From contig NZ_FWWU01000009.1 of assembly GCF_900176165.1 (NCBI RefSeq), positions 2,462,001 through 2,526,000 on the forward strand: 64,000 nt of DNA. Reading direction: 5' to 3'. Shown here in pieces: positions 1 to 11,877 of the stretch (its first letter is position 1; each line of letters begins with the position of its first letter). Both the position numbers and the translations under genes were made by a program. This DNA is from Deinococcus hopiensis KR-140 (GTDB taxonomy: Bacteria > Deinococcota > Deinococci > Deinococcales > Deinococcaceae). The notes under the pieces are model-generated. The model had not been told where the DNA came from, searched no databases, and worked only from the letters and a program-made list of their open reading frames with translations.

Positions 1-398
1 CGTTGCCCCGGACGAATCAGGTTGCTCCCGATCTGGTTGGCCACCTTCAGGGCCGCCACGCTGATCCCCACGCGGGAGGCGATCTTGGAAAGCGTGTCTC
101 CGGCGCGCACCGTATAGACGATGGGCCTGGAACGGGCGGGCTTGGCGGGGGGGTTGGCCGCAGGGGGGCCCTTGCCGCTGAGTCTCAGCTTCTGCCCTGG
201 ATGAATGAGGTTGCCCTTCAGGCCGTTGATGGCCCGCAGCCGCGTCACGGGAACGCCGCTGCGCTGGGCGATGGCAAAGAGGGTGTCGCCTTTGCGGACC
301 GTCACGGTGCCGCTTGCCGCCAGCGCGCTGCCAGAGAGGAGAAGGCCCGAGAGCAGAAGGGAAGGAAGCAGGGTCAAGAAGGCCAGGCGGCGAAGCAT
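1..398 (-). CDS. LysM-domain exported protein (partial, runs off the window)
   Basis: Reading the minus strand from the ATG at 398 gives a hydrophobic signal-like N-terminus rich in Leu that ends in an Ala-rich cleavage region near residue 28. Two LysM repeats follow, each with a GDTL core and an NxGLKxN- or NQIGSN-type end, at about residues 32-75 and 92-132. A Pro/Ala linker separates them. LysM modules bind peptidoglycan glycan strands, so the protein probably sits in the cell wall or periplasm. The catalytic or C-terminal part lies beyond base 1, so its enzymatic role cannot be read. In Deinococcus such N-terminal LysM pairs often precede a peptidase M23 or NlpC/P60 domain; that is inference only. 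Confidence 0.85.
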   Translation of the reverse strand, partial: MLRRLAFLTLLPSLLLSGLLLSGSALAASGTVTVRKGDTLFAIAQRSGVPVTRLRAINGLKGNLIHPGQKLRLSGKGPPAANPPAKPARSRPIVYTVRAGDTLSKIASRVGISVAALKVANQIGSNLIRPGQ

Positions 399-457
399 CG
401 CCGCTTAGGGGAGCATGCTCGGCGGGTGGGGAGATGAGCCGGGGCTGACCGTGCGCT

Positions 458-745
458 TTATGAGGATGGGCGGGGGCGCACCGGGCCCAGTGGCGTGTAT
501 CCGGCGCAGTGCAGGGCCGCTGCCAGGTCTGCCACCGTCAGTTCGGGGCGTCTGGGCCGCGCTTCCAGCGTAGCGTCTCCCAGCCGCGCCACCGGCCAGG
601 CGCGCACCTCCCAATCGAGCAGCAGAGGCGCGGTGGCCTCGCCCTGGGGTGTAAGGACTTCCAGCGTGAAGGTGCCAAACACCTTGGGGCCGTGAACGGT
701 GGGGGGCAGCAGGGGCACGGTGGGCAGAAAAGAAGCGTGGGTCAT
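458..745 (-). CDS. Hypothetical protein, 95 aa
   Basis: A small ORF with a strong Shine-Dalgarno (AGGAGG) six bases before its ATG. It shows no signal peptide, membrane segment or motif that I recognise. The sequence is rich in Pro, Ala, Leu and Arg and reads like a compact soluble protein. It lies between the LysM gene and the divergent LysR gene, and about 60 bases separate it from the LysM start, so co-transcription with the LysM gene is possible. The ribosome binding site is the main support that it is a gene; function is unknown. Confidence 0.6.
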   Translation of the reverse strand: MTHASFLPTVPLLPPTVHGPKVFGTFTLEVLTPQGEATAPLLLDWEVRAWPVARLGDATLEARPRRPELTVADLAAALHCAGYTPLGPVRPRPSS

Positions 746-874
746 GGGAAACCTCCTCGCGTCTCAGCCTGCGCTCCCACCCGCCTTTCAGGACATCGGC
801 GCCAGGCGACACGCGGAAAGTCGGGCATCGGCAAAACCGATGGAAGCCCACGGGAACGGGCCTAGAATGAAAGC

Positions 875-1816
875 ATGGCTCCCCAGACCCCCACCCTCGC
901 CCAGCTTCGCGCCCTGATCGCCGTGGCCGAGGCGGGGGGCTTCGGTGAGGCCGCCGCTGAGGGGGGCGTGTCGCAATCCAGCCTCAGCGAGGCCGTCGCC
1001 AAGCTCGAAGCGCTGGCAGGCCGTCCCCTGCTGCGCCGCACGCCCGCTGGAACCGCACCTACCGAGGCCGGGCAGCGGGTACTGGAGCACGCCCGCGCCG
1101 CCGTTCAGGCCGCCGGAGACGCGCTGCTGGCCGCGCAGGAAGACTCGGCGCTGTCGGGTACCCTGCGGGTGGCTTCCATGCGGTCCACCGCCACGCACCT
1201 GCTGCCCCCCGCCATCGCGGCCTTTCGGGCGCGGCACCCCGGCGTGCGCGTGGAGGTGCTGGACCTGGACGCCGAGACGTATGGGGGCAGCGCGGACGTG
1301 GTGCAGTCGGGCCGGGCGGACATGGCGCTGATCGTGGCCGAGGAGGTGCCCGGCCTGCGCCTGCTGCCCCTCCCCGCCGATGAGTACCTGTTCGTCGCGC
1401 CCGCCTCGCGCGGCGCCGGACCGGTGCAGGTGTCTGAACTGCTGGCCCCGCTGATCCTGCCGCCGGGGCAAAACGCCTGTCACCTGCGGGTGCGGCGCTA
1501 CCTGTCCACGCTGGGCGTGCCGATGGGGGCCGTCAGCGAGATCGAGCAGGACAGTGTGATTCTCTCGATGGTGGAGTACGGCCTCGGGATCACCGTCATG
1601 CCCCGGCTGGCGCTGCTGCCCCTGCCGCCCGGCCTGGTGGCCCTGCCCCTCCCCGAACCGCTGGTCCGCCCCCTGTCGCTGGCCGTGCTGCCGCACCGGG
1701 CAGGCCTGCCCATGCTCCGGGCGTTCACGGAGGCGGTGTTGCGGGCGGCCCGGCAGGGGCGTTTGCCGCCGCTGGAGCGGGAGTCACGCGTGGGGTATTC
1801 GGCGGGGGCGAATTAG
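875..1816 (+). CDS. LysR-family transcriptional regulator
   Basis: Product of 313 residues, the usual length for LysR proteins. Residues 5-63 form the winged helix-turn-helix (pattern LRALIAVAEAGGF, then SQSSLSEAVAKLE, then LLRRTPAGTAPTEAG). Residues 90-295 form the periplasmic-binding-like effector domain (GTLRVASMR, then HPGVRVEVLDLD). LysR proteins bind DNA as tetramers and respond to a small co-inducer. The target is not clear: the neighbour upstream is the small divergent hypothetical gene at 458-745, the usual kind of LysR target. The stop codon TAG lies in the left end of a dispersed repeat. A putative -10-like TAGAAT lies just ahead of the ATG, suggesting a leaderless mRNA. Confidence 0.9.
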   Translation: MAPQTPTLAQLRALIAVAEAGGFGEAAAEGGVSQSSLSEAVAKLEALAGRPLLRRTPAGTAPTEAGQRVLEHARAAVQAAGDALLAAQEDSALSGTLRVASMRSTATHLLPPAIAAFRARHPGVRVEVLDLDAETYGGSADVVQSGRADMALIVAEEVPGLRLLPLPADEYLFVAPASRGAGPVQVSELLAPLILPPGQNACHLRVRRYLSTLGVPMGAVSEIEQDSVILSMVEYGLGITVMPRLALLPLPPGLVALPLPEPLVRPLSLAVLPHRAGLPMLRAFTEAVLRAARQGRLPPLERESRVGYSAGAN

Positions 1817-1930
1817 GGCATTTGTCCGAATGGCGCTGCGCGTGGCAAGGCACCCCTCACGGCGCCATTCTCCCCCATGCGCATTCAGGTTCGCTCTGCT
1901 CGGTCAAAAAGAAGTCCGCAGGTTGACACG
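1813..1930 (+). repeat. Dispersed ~130-bp intergenic repeat, copy 1
   Basis: The left end reads TTAGGGCATTTGTCCGAATG and the core contains a perfect stem-loop (GAATGGCGC ... GGCGCCATTC). It ends with the GGTCAAAAAGAAGTCCGC block. The same layout recurs at 25105-25236 (inverted), 26293-26422, 32594-32725 and 62627-62750. This copy supplies the stop codon of the LysR gene, and its right terminal inverted repeat is degenerate. Confidence 0.85.
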
Positions 1931-2029
1931 CGCGCCAGGGCGGGAAGTTGTGCGCTGAGCGGGCGGGGTGAGTGGAACAGCCCGAAGAGAGGGGTCCACC
2001 GGACAGCGCTGCGCTCGGAGCCTCCCCAC

Positions 2030-2060
2030 AAAAAAGCAGGCCGGGAAACTCCCCGGCCTG
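2030..2060 (-). terminator. Rho-independent terminator of the ABC permease operon
   Basis: A perfect 9-bp stem (CAGGCCGGG / CCCGGCCTG) with a 6-base loop is followed on the minus strand by TTTTTT. It lies 22 bases past the stop of the downstream permease gene. Confidence 0.85.
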
Positions 2061-2081
2061 TCCCTCTGTTCTCCGCTCCGA

Positions 2082-4966
<2,885 letters not shown>

Positions 4967-4972
4967 CCGGCC

Positions 4973-5003
4973 ATTGTACGGGCCGCAAGAAAAGGGATGG
5001 CAA
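4973..5003 (-). promoter_or_regulatory. Promoter for the ABC permease operon (leaderless)
   Basis: On the minus strand TTGCCA (5003-4998) and TACAAT (4978-4973) are 19 bases apart. The -10 box ends six bases before the GTG at 4966, so transcription should begin at or very near the start codon. Confidence 0.6.
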
Positions 5004-5181
5004 AAACGGCCCCACGCGGCGGCCTCTTTGCGCCACTCTAGAACATGCGGCGTGGGAGCACCGCTGCTCTTGTCTGTCTGAGGCGGCGGCCGTTCCGCGA
5101 GTGTGGGAGGCAGCATTGCCGGGGCCACGTGGACCGACCCCGGTCTGCCCCGCCCCCGGCCCTGCTATGCTCGCGGGCGGT

Positions 5182-5598
5182 ATGGAACGCACCTTCGCCA
5201 TGATCAAACCCGACGGGGTTCGCCGGGGCCTGACGCCCGAGATTCTCAAGCGCATTCAGCAGAAGGGCTACCGCATCGTGGGCCTCAAGCAGATGCTCAT
5301 TCCCCGCGAGGTGGCCGAAAACCATTACGGCGAGCACCGCGAGCGGCCCTTTTTCGGCGAACTCGTGGACTTCATCACGGGCGGCCCCGTGGTGGCCATC
5401 GCCCTGGAAGGCGAGAACGCCATCACGGGCTGGCGCGCCATGATGGGGGCCACCAACCCGGCCAATGCCGTCCCCGGCACCATCCGCGCCGACTTCGCCA
5501 CCACCACCGGCGAGAACGTGACCCACGGCAGCGACTCGCCTGAGAGCGCTGCGCGCGAGCTTGGTCTGTTCTTCGCCGAGGGTGAACTGCTGCGCTGA
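5182..5598 (+). CDS. ndk: Nucleoside diphosphate kinase
   Basis: The 138-residue product is full length for Ndk. It begins MERTFAMIKPDGV and contains the active-site histidine in NVTHGSDSPESA (near residue 115), the residue that is phosphorylated during transfer of the gamma phosphate from ATP to other NDPs. The start was set at 5182 because family homology begins there and because TATGCT lies 11 bases upstream as a likely -10 box; the 27-codon N-terminal extension is not family-like. It is divergent from the permease operon. Confidence 0.96.
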   Translation: MERTFAMIKPDGVRRGLTPEILKRIQQKGYRIVGLKQMLIPREVAENHYGEHRERPFFGELVDFITGGPVVAIALEGENAITGWRAMMGATNPANAVPGTIRADFATTTGENVTHGSDSPESAARELGLFFAEGELLR

Positions 5599-5620
5599 GG
5601 TCCACGCGCACAGCGCTGGA

Positions 5621-5659
5621 AAAAACGAGGACCCGCCTCCCTGGGGAGGCGGGTCCTCG
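5621..5659 (-). terminator. Strong terminator between convergent ndk and ohr
   Basis: A perfect 15-bp stem (CGAGGACCCGCCTCC / GGAGGCGGGTCCTCG) with a 4-base loop. The U-run is on the minus-strand side (TTTTTT), so it mainly serves the ohr gene but should also block read-through from ndk. Confidence 0.9.
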
Positions 5660-5681
5660 GCTGTGTGGTGGGCGGGACCGC

Positions 5682-6155
5682 TTAGCCCACGTCGCCGTGC
5701 TCGGCTTCTTCTGTAACCGTGAGCCGAACGTTGACGTTGCCCTGCAGGGCGCGGCTGTAAGGGCAGACCTTGTGGGCCTCGTCCACCATATGTTCGGCCT
5801 GCTCGCGGCTCAGTCCCGGCAGCACAATCTGCAGTTCCACGTCAAGGGCGTAACCCAGATCGTCGCGCACCAGCCCTACCACGCCGGTCACGCGGGAGGA
5901 CCCGAAGTTCACCTTGTCGCGCCGGGCCACGGAGCCGATGGCGCTCTGAAAGCAGGCGGCATATCCAGCGGCAAAGAGCTGCTCGGGGTTGGTGCCCACG
6001 CCGCCGTTGCCGCCGATTTCCTGCGGCACGCTGAGCTTGACGCCCAGGTGGTGATCGGGCGTCTCGATGTAGCCGGCGCGTCCGCCGTGGGCCGTGGCCT
6101 GGGTCGTAAACAGCGACTTGCGCTGGTTCTGGGTGGTCTGACTCGCTTCGCTCAT
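5682..6155 (-). CDS. ohr: Organic hydroperoxide resistance protein (Ohr/OsmC family)
   Basis: The 157-residue product has the two reactive cysteines of Ohr: the peroxidatic Cys in AAGYAACFQSA (near residue 67) and the resolving Cys in KVCPYSRA (near residue 131). The N-terminal YTTQATAHGGR-like stretch and GGNGGVGTNPEQLFAAG segment are characteristic of Ohr rather than OsmC. The enzyme reduces organic peroxides with lipoyl-dependent reductant. The start at 6155 has AGGAGG four to five bases upstream and is preferred over the in-frame ATG six codons earlier. Peroxide defence is an expected Deinococcus trait. Confidence 0.93.
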   Translation of the reverse strand: MSEASQTTQNQRKSLFTTQATAHGGRAGYIETPDHHLGVKLSVPQEIGGNGGVGTNPEQLFAAGYAACFQSAIGSVARRDKVNFGSSRVTGVVGLVRDDLGYALDVELQIVLPGLSREQAEHMVDEAHKVCPYSRALQGNVNVRLTVTEEAEHGDVG

Positions 6156-6348
6156 GTGGCCTCCTGAGCGCACGCTAGGGGGGGAATCTGCGGCGAATGG
6201 TCAAAAACCCCACCTTCTGAAGGTTGTCGCTACTCTGGAAAGGGGCCTCCCGGCAGAACGCCGGGACGGGTCGGGAACGGTGGGGCAGGTGCGGGGCCGG
6301 AGGGCCGGGGTGGCGCGCTGCCCCGCCCTCCACGCGCTGGGAGGCGTC

Positions 6349-6844
6349 ATGAACGGACGTCCGCTGCACCCCCGTGACCGGAGAGCAGCTGCGCGCCGCG
6401 TTCGTGAACAGCTCCCGAGGCTGCCGGGCCGTATTGAGGTTGTGCCGCCCAACCCCACCTGGCCCGGGGTGTACGCCCGTGGAGCCACGCGGCTGCGGCA
6501 GGTGCTGGGGGAGCGCATTCTGGCGCTGGAACACGTCGGCTCTACCGCGGTGGCTGGCCTGCCCGTCAAGCCCTTCAACGACATGAATCTGTCGCCTGAC
6601 CGATTCTGCAGACGAGGCCGCCTATGTCCCCCTTCTGGAGGCGGCGGGCTACCGCCTGACCGTGCGCGAGCCCGACTGGTGGCGGCAAAACGCCGAGGAC
6701 CGTGGGCGTTACGGGGCGCCCAAGCGCGAACTGGCAGCGCGCGACTTCGCCTGCGTCTACGGGTACAACAACGCCACAGCGCCCCTGATCCACGAGCTTC
6801 ATGCGCGTGCTCTGGCCGCCTCCGCTGTGGAGGAGGTCTGGTGA
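6349..6844 (+). pseudogene. Decayed GrpB-family (UPF0157) protein
   Basis: The first 80 residues read as a GrpB N-terminus (VVPPNPTWPGVYA, then LEHVGSTAVAGLPVKPFNDM). The frame then shifts near 6595. Homology resumes in another frame (DEAAYVPLLEAAGYRLTVRE), and the C-terminal helix is present (RYGAPKRELAARDF). The central HLH region of the family is missing between the DWW and RYGAPKREL parts, so besides the frameshift there is an internal deletion. GrpB proteins belong to the nucleotidyltransferase superfamily and their role is poorly known. There are no other lesions that rescue the frame, so I call it a pseudogene. Confidence 0.75.
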
Positions 6845-6848
6845 GTAT

Positions 6849-6885
6849 TCAGGTGTATCAGTGGTTTCATCTCTGATACACCTGA
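6849..6885. repeat. Perfect 13-bp inverted repeat, 11-base spacer
   Basis: TCAGGTGTATCAG at 6849-6861 is repeated inverted at 6873-6885. It starts four bases past the GrpB pseudogene stop. No U-run follows on either strand, so it is not a standard terminator; a protein-binding palindrome or mobile-element footprint is possible. The next 160 bases to the exporter gene hold only a short GC-rich direct repeat (CAGAGGCG twice). Confidence 0.6.
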
Positions 6886-7051
6886 GCGAACGTGCAACGC
6901 TGCGCTGCAGGGGGGCAGGAAAAACGGTGACACAGAGGCGCGGTGACGCAGAGGCGTGGAATCACCGGAGCGGAAGGGAGGGGACCCAACGGATGATCCG
7001 GTTTCTGCGTCGTCGGCTGCCTGTGTCCAGCGGAAAACCGGCCAACCGCTC

Positions 7052-8815
7052 TCAGCGTTCCGCCGGCCGGAGCGGAGCCGCCGCCTGAAGCCTCGCGTAC
7101 ACCCCCCCACGCCGCAGCAACTCCTCGTGGCTGCCCTGCTCGGCGACGCCGCTTTCGGTCAGAACCACGATACGCCCCGCATTCCGAACTGTGCTGAGGC
7201 GGTGGGCGATTACCAAGGTGGTGCGGCGCTGGGCGAGGCGTTCGAGGGACTCCTGTACGAGGCGCTCGGAGACGCTGTCGAGCGCGCTCGTCGCCTCGTC
7301 GAAAATCAGGATGGGCGGGTCTTTCAAAAAGACGCGGGCGATGCTCAGCCGCTGCTTTTGTCCGCCTGAGAGCTTGACGCCGCGCTGGCCGATGTCTGTG
7401 TGGTACCCCTGGGGCAGCGCTGCAATGAATTCGTGCGCGCCGGCCTGCCGCGCGGCTTCGATCACCTCGTCGGTGCTGGCCCAGGGCCGGCCGTAGCGGA
7501 TGTTGTCGAGCACCGTGCCGGAAAATAAGTACACGTCCTGCTGCACCGCGCCGATGCTGCGCCGTAGCGAGGCGAGCGTGACTGCCTCAACCGGGATGCC
7601 GTCTATCCGAATCTGTCCCGCTGTGACCTCATAGAAGCGGGGCAGGAGGGCGCAGAGGGTGCTCTTGCCCACGCCCGACGCGCCCACGAGGGCCACAAAC
7701 TCGCCGGGGCGGACGGTCAAGTCGATGTCGCGGAGCACCAGCGTGGAGCTGGACGGATACCGAAAGCTCACCCGCTCGAACGTCACTTCACCGCGCACCG
7801 CCTTCAACTCCAACGCGCCCGGGGCGTCCACGATATCGGGCTGCACGGCCATCAGTTCCTGAAAGCGTTGAAAGCCGGTCACGCCTTCCTGGAGCAGGCG
7901 CGCGAGGTTGACGAAGCGGCGGATGGGTTCAAGCAGGATGCCCACGCACAGCAGGTAGGTGAGGAGTTCGTCCACGCGCAACCCACCGCGCAGGATGGTC
8001 AGGCCGCCAAAGACGAGCACGGCGATGGTCATGAGTTGGCTAAACGCCAGCATGCCCTGATAGAAGTGCGCCTCGGCGTGGTAGCCCGCGCGGCGGCTGT
8101 CCACGAAGCGGGCGTTCTCGGCGTCGAAGCGGCGCTGCTCGGTCCCCTCGCCCGTGAACGACTGCACCACGCGGATGCCCGCGAGGGTGTCTTCCACCTG
8201 GGCGTTCACGTCGCCGATGCGCTCCCGGCTTTGCAGCAGGGCCCGGTTGAGACGCACGTTGAAAAACACCGCATAGGCCGCCATAAACGGCAGAAAGGCG
8301 AACAGCAGCAGCGTCAACGCGGGGTTCAGGTGCAGCAGCACAGCGAACACCCCCACGAAGAGCAGCAGCGCGGTCGAGAGGTCCTCCGGGCCGTGGTGGG
8401 CCAGCTCACCTATGTCGTACAGGTCGTTCGTGACCCGGCTCATGAGTTGCCCCGTGCGGTGCGAATCGTAAAAGCTGAAGGGCAGCCGTTGCAGATGCGC
8501 GAAGAGGTCCCGGCGCATGTCGCGCTCAATGTAGGTGCCCATCATGTGGCCCTGGTAGTCCACGTAGGTGTTGGCGGCGATCTGCACGGCGAGCAGCGCC
8601 AGCATGAACGCGCCGACGCGCAGCAGTTCGGGCAGCGCCTGCGGGCCTGGGGTGTGCAGCACCGTGCGGGTCACGTACCCGGCGAACAGCGGGTAGATCA
8701 GCGTGACGCCCGCCACCACGAACGCGCAGAGCAGGTCCAGGGTCAGCGTGCGGCGGTATGGACGGTAATAGGACAGAAAGACGCGCAGGAACGCGCGAAG
8801 TGGGGACAGATTCAA
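7052..8815 (-). CDS. MsbA/LmrA-type ABC exporter (fused membrane and ATPase domains)
   Basis: The N-terminal half (about residues 1-310) holds six hydrophobic helices of an ABC exporter. The C-terminal half holds Walker A (GASGVGKST), the signature LSGGQKQRL, Walker B (ILIFDEATSALD) and the switch histidine (IAHRLST). The product is a half-transporter acting as a homodimer to flip lipids or drugs outward. I prefer the TTG at 8815 because a GGAG site lies nine bases upstream and the first helix follows at once; the ORF stays open to a GTG at 8872. A 33-codon ORF and two competing hairpins precede it, suggesting attenuation. Substrate cannot be told from sequence. Confidence 0.9.
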   Translation of the reverse strand: MNLSPLRAFLRVFLSYYRPYRRTLTLDLLCAFVVAGVTLIYPLFAGYVTRTVLHTPGPQALPELLRVGAFMLALLAVQIAANTYVDYQGHMMGTYIERDMRRDLFAHLQRLPFSFYDSHRTGQLMSRVTNDLYDIGELAHHGPEDLSTALLLFVGVFAVLLHLNPALTLLLFAFLPFMAAYAVFFNVRLNRALLQSRERIGDVNAQVEDTLAGIRVVQSFTGEGTEQRRFDAENARFVDSRRAGYHAEAHFYQGMLAFSQLMTIAVLVFGGLTILRGGLRVDELLTYLLCVGILLEPIRRFVNLARLLQEGVTGFQRFQELMAVQPDIVDAPGALELKAVRGEVTFERVSFRYPSSSTLVLRDIDLTVRPGEFVALVGASGVGKSTLCALLPRFYEVTAGQIRIDGIPVEAVTLASLRRSIGAVQQDVYLFSGTVLDNIRYGRPWASTDEVIEAARQAGAHEFIAALPQGYHTDIGQRGVKLSGGQKQRLSIARVFLKDPPILIFDEATSALDSVSERLVQESLERLAQRRTTLVIAHRLSTVRNAGRIVVLTESGVAEQGSHEELLRRGGVYARLQAAAPLRPAER

Positions 8816-8890
8816 AACGGGAGTCTCCGGTGGGGTGAGGAGGTCAGACGCCCCACGGGTCCCACCGAACACCGCTGTCTTGCCGCTCGC

Positions 8891-8992
8891 TTAAAGCAGC
8901 GGGAACCTCGGGCAGGGCAGGCCACAGGCAACGTCGAGACCTCCGGGAAAGGGGACGGGGAGAGACAGGACGGTGAGGCGTGCTTGAGGCAT
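8891..8992 (-). CDS. Small upstream ORF (33 aa), possible leader peptide of the ABC exporter
   Basis: The ATG at 8992 is preceded by AAGGAG with a seven-base spacer, an unusually good ribosome binding site for such a short ORF. The peptide is hydrophobic and Pro-rich (begins MPQARLTVLSLPVPFP). It ends 75 bases before the exporter's TTG start. The bases between hold CGGTGGG and CGTGGGG, which compete for the same CCCCACCG directly in front of the exporter's ribosome binding site. Translation of the small ORF could therefore switch access to that site. It may instead be a stand-alone small gene; no family is recognised. Confidence 0.45.
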   Translation of the reverse strand: MPQARLTVLSLPVPFPGGLDVACGLPCPRFPLL

Positions 8993-9009
8993 GGGAACAC
9001 TCCTTGCAA

Positions 9010-9727
9010 AGGCGAAGATTGACCGCAGGGTAAAGGTCAGGCGGCGGGCCTGCCCATAGGCGCAGTGGCCTACTGGGCGCTTCCGCCCCGGCTGCAGGGC
9101 GCTGGGCTGCAGCGGTGATCAGCCCCCCCCGTCAGGACAGGTCCGCTCCCTCCAGCCGCCACGCCTCTGAGAGGGGGCTGGCAAGGGCCGGCCCAGCCGC
9201 TGCAGGTGCAGGTCCAACCTTTGCCCGGCGAGTTCCCCTGGGACAGAAGCGTATACCGCGCGGCTCCAACTTCCAGCTCAAGCTGCACGTGCGCGCAAAC
9301 CGCCTCAAGCCCCAGGGCGGTGGTGAAGCGGTGGCCCTCCACCGGGTCTGACACACCCGGTGGGTCCCGGCCCAGGAAGCGCGGTCTGGCCCCGTGTGGA
9401 TAGGTCTGGGGAAGCGTGGGGTCGAGGCTTCGGGTCTCCGTCCAGCTCCGGAATGCCCGGGCGCGGCGTGGTGGATACGGAAAAGGGCATGGTGTTGGCG
9501 GACGCCGACTTCCGCAGCGCGGGCCACGTCCCCGGGCTTCGGCCTCTTCGCCCGGCACGGCCGCAGGCCGGAGATGTCAGCGCTGGGCACGCCCGTCGCG
9601 GCTGAGAACCTGATCGCCCATTGTCCGCAGTCTGGGCACAGAAGGCCACCGGCATCGTCGCCGGGAATTTCTGTTCCAAAGACGAAGGGCGGCGAGGCTG
9701 GGCTCCGCCCTCCGCCCTTTCCTCACC
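9010..9727. other. 718-bp gap with no gene I can support
   Basis: The region is GC-rich and open in several frames on both strands (for example minus-strand ORFs across 9070-9680). None has a ribosome binding site, recognisable domain or uniform codon use, and frames switch in quality along the length. It may be a badly decayed gene on the minus strand or simply intergenic DNA. Confidence 0.5.
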
Positions 9728-10575
<848 letters not shown>

Positions 10576-10579
<4 letters not shown>

Positions 10580-11604
10580 CCCGCCACCGCCTGACCGCGC
10601 AGGTCCGTCTCCATGCCGAAGTTGGCCTTGTACAGCTTCTGAAGCCCGCTGTACTCGTCGTCACCCAGAGGCACGGCGTCAAAGCTGGCCGCGTACTCCT
10701 CCAGATTTTCGAGGCTGTAAATGTTGGGCAGCACGCTCGCCATCGCGGGGGAGCGCAGGGCGAACTGCAGGGCGAGTTGCCCGATGGTGCGGCCCCGGCC
10801 CTGCACGAACTGCGCGTCTAACTGCTCCACCTTCTTCAGACCGTCTTCCATCCACGCCTTGCGGCGGGCGTTGGTGGTCATGCGCCAGTTGCGGTGATCG
10901 CCAGGCTCGAACTCGGTGTCGAGGGTCATGTACCCCTCCAGCAGACCGGAGGCGTGGGGCACGCGGGCCATCACACCCACGCCTTCCTGCTCGGCCACGG
11001 GCAGAATCTGCTCCCCCAGCACCTGTTCCAGCAGGTTGTAGATGATCTGGGTGGGAGCGCAGCGCGTGCGGATGGAGGCGAAGCCCTCCTCGATCTGCCG
11101 CTCGTTCAGGGCCGGGCCCAGGGCGGTGCCGTAGGCCAGGATCAGGCCCTCGGCCTTCAGGGCCTCCAGTTCGGCCCACAGGTCATCCTGCTGAATAGCG
11201 TCCAGGCGCGGGTTATGCAACTGGTAGTAGTCGATACGGTCCGTGCCCAGGCGCGTCAGACTGCCCTCCAGCGCTTTACGGAGATACGCGGGCGTCCAGT
11301 CGTGCGGACGCTCCTGCTGGCCGGGGCGCTCCGGATGGTTGTAGATGTCGTAGCCGAACTTGGTCCCGATGACGAGTTGGTCGCGCACGTCGCCCAGGGC
11401 GCGGCGCTGGAGCTCCTCCGCGCGGCCGGAAGCGTAGGTGTCGGCGTTGTCGAAAAAGGTGATGCCCAGCTCAAAGGCGCGGCGGAGCAGCCGCACGGCC
11501 ATGTCCTCGTCTTTGACTCCCCACCACGTCGTACCCACGGTCCATACGCCGAAGCCCACCGCGCTGACGGTGAGATCGGTGCCCAGAAGCTTGCGGTATT
11601 CCAT
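10576..11604 (-). CDS. Aldo/keto reductase
   Basis: A 342-residue NADPH-dependent oxidoreductase of the AKR fold. The catalytic tetrad is visible: Asp52 and Tyr57 in FFDNADTYASG, Lys82 in GTKFG, and His130 in YYQLHNP. It reduces aldehydes or ketones; the physiological substrate is unknown. It is the first gene of an operon with hemQ, overlapping its start, which hints at a link with heme or redox metabolism but does not prove it. A promoter sits four bases ahead of the ATG, so the mRNA is probably leaderless. Confidence 0.9.
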
Positions 11605-11608
11605 GGTT

Positions 11609-11636
11609 GCACTATTCCACCGCTGGGTGGGGACAA
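11609..11636 (-). promoter_or_regulatory. Promoter of the aldo/keto reductase-hemQ operon
   Basis: Minus-strand TTGTCC (11636-11631) and TAGTGC (11614-11609) are 16 bases apart and the -10 box ends four bases before the ATG. The spacer contains a CCACC ... GGTGG palindrome that could be an operator. Confidence 0.45.
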
Positions 11637-11877
11637 TGCACCCCGACCGGGCGGTCAGGGGGTGAAGACCTAACAGTCAACCTGTTCGGCACCCCACCCA
11701 GCACCCACCCTGACCCGTCCCATCCTTCAACAAACCTTAAGCCAAAGGGAGTGGGAAATAAGAAATACGCGGCTCCGGGTCTTACACGAGGCTTAAAAAC
11801 CGCCCTATGCGGCGCTCTAGGCTAAGTTTCGGTTCTCCCACAACAACCCAGAGACCGCAGAGAAAGGGGCGCGCTTC

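Noticed and set aside
9070..9679. Minus-strand ORFs of 124-162 codons
   Set aside because: No start signals, no motif, and no single frame that looks like protein throughout.
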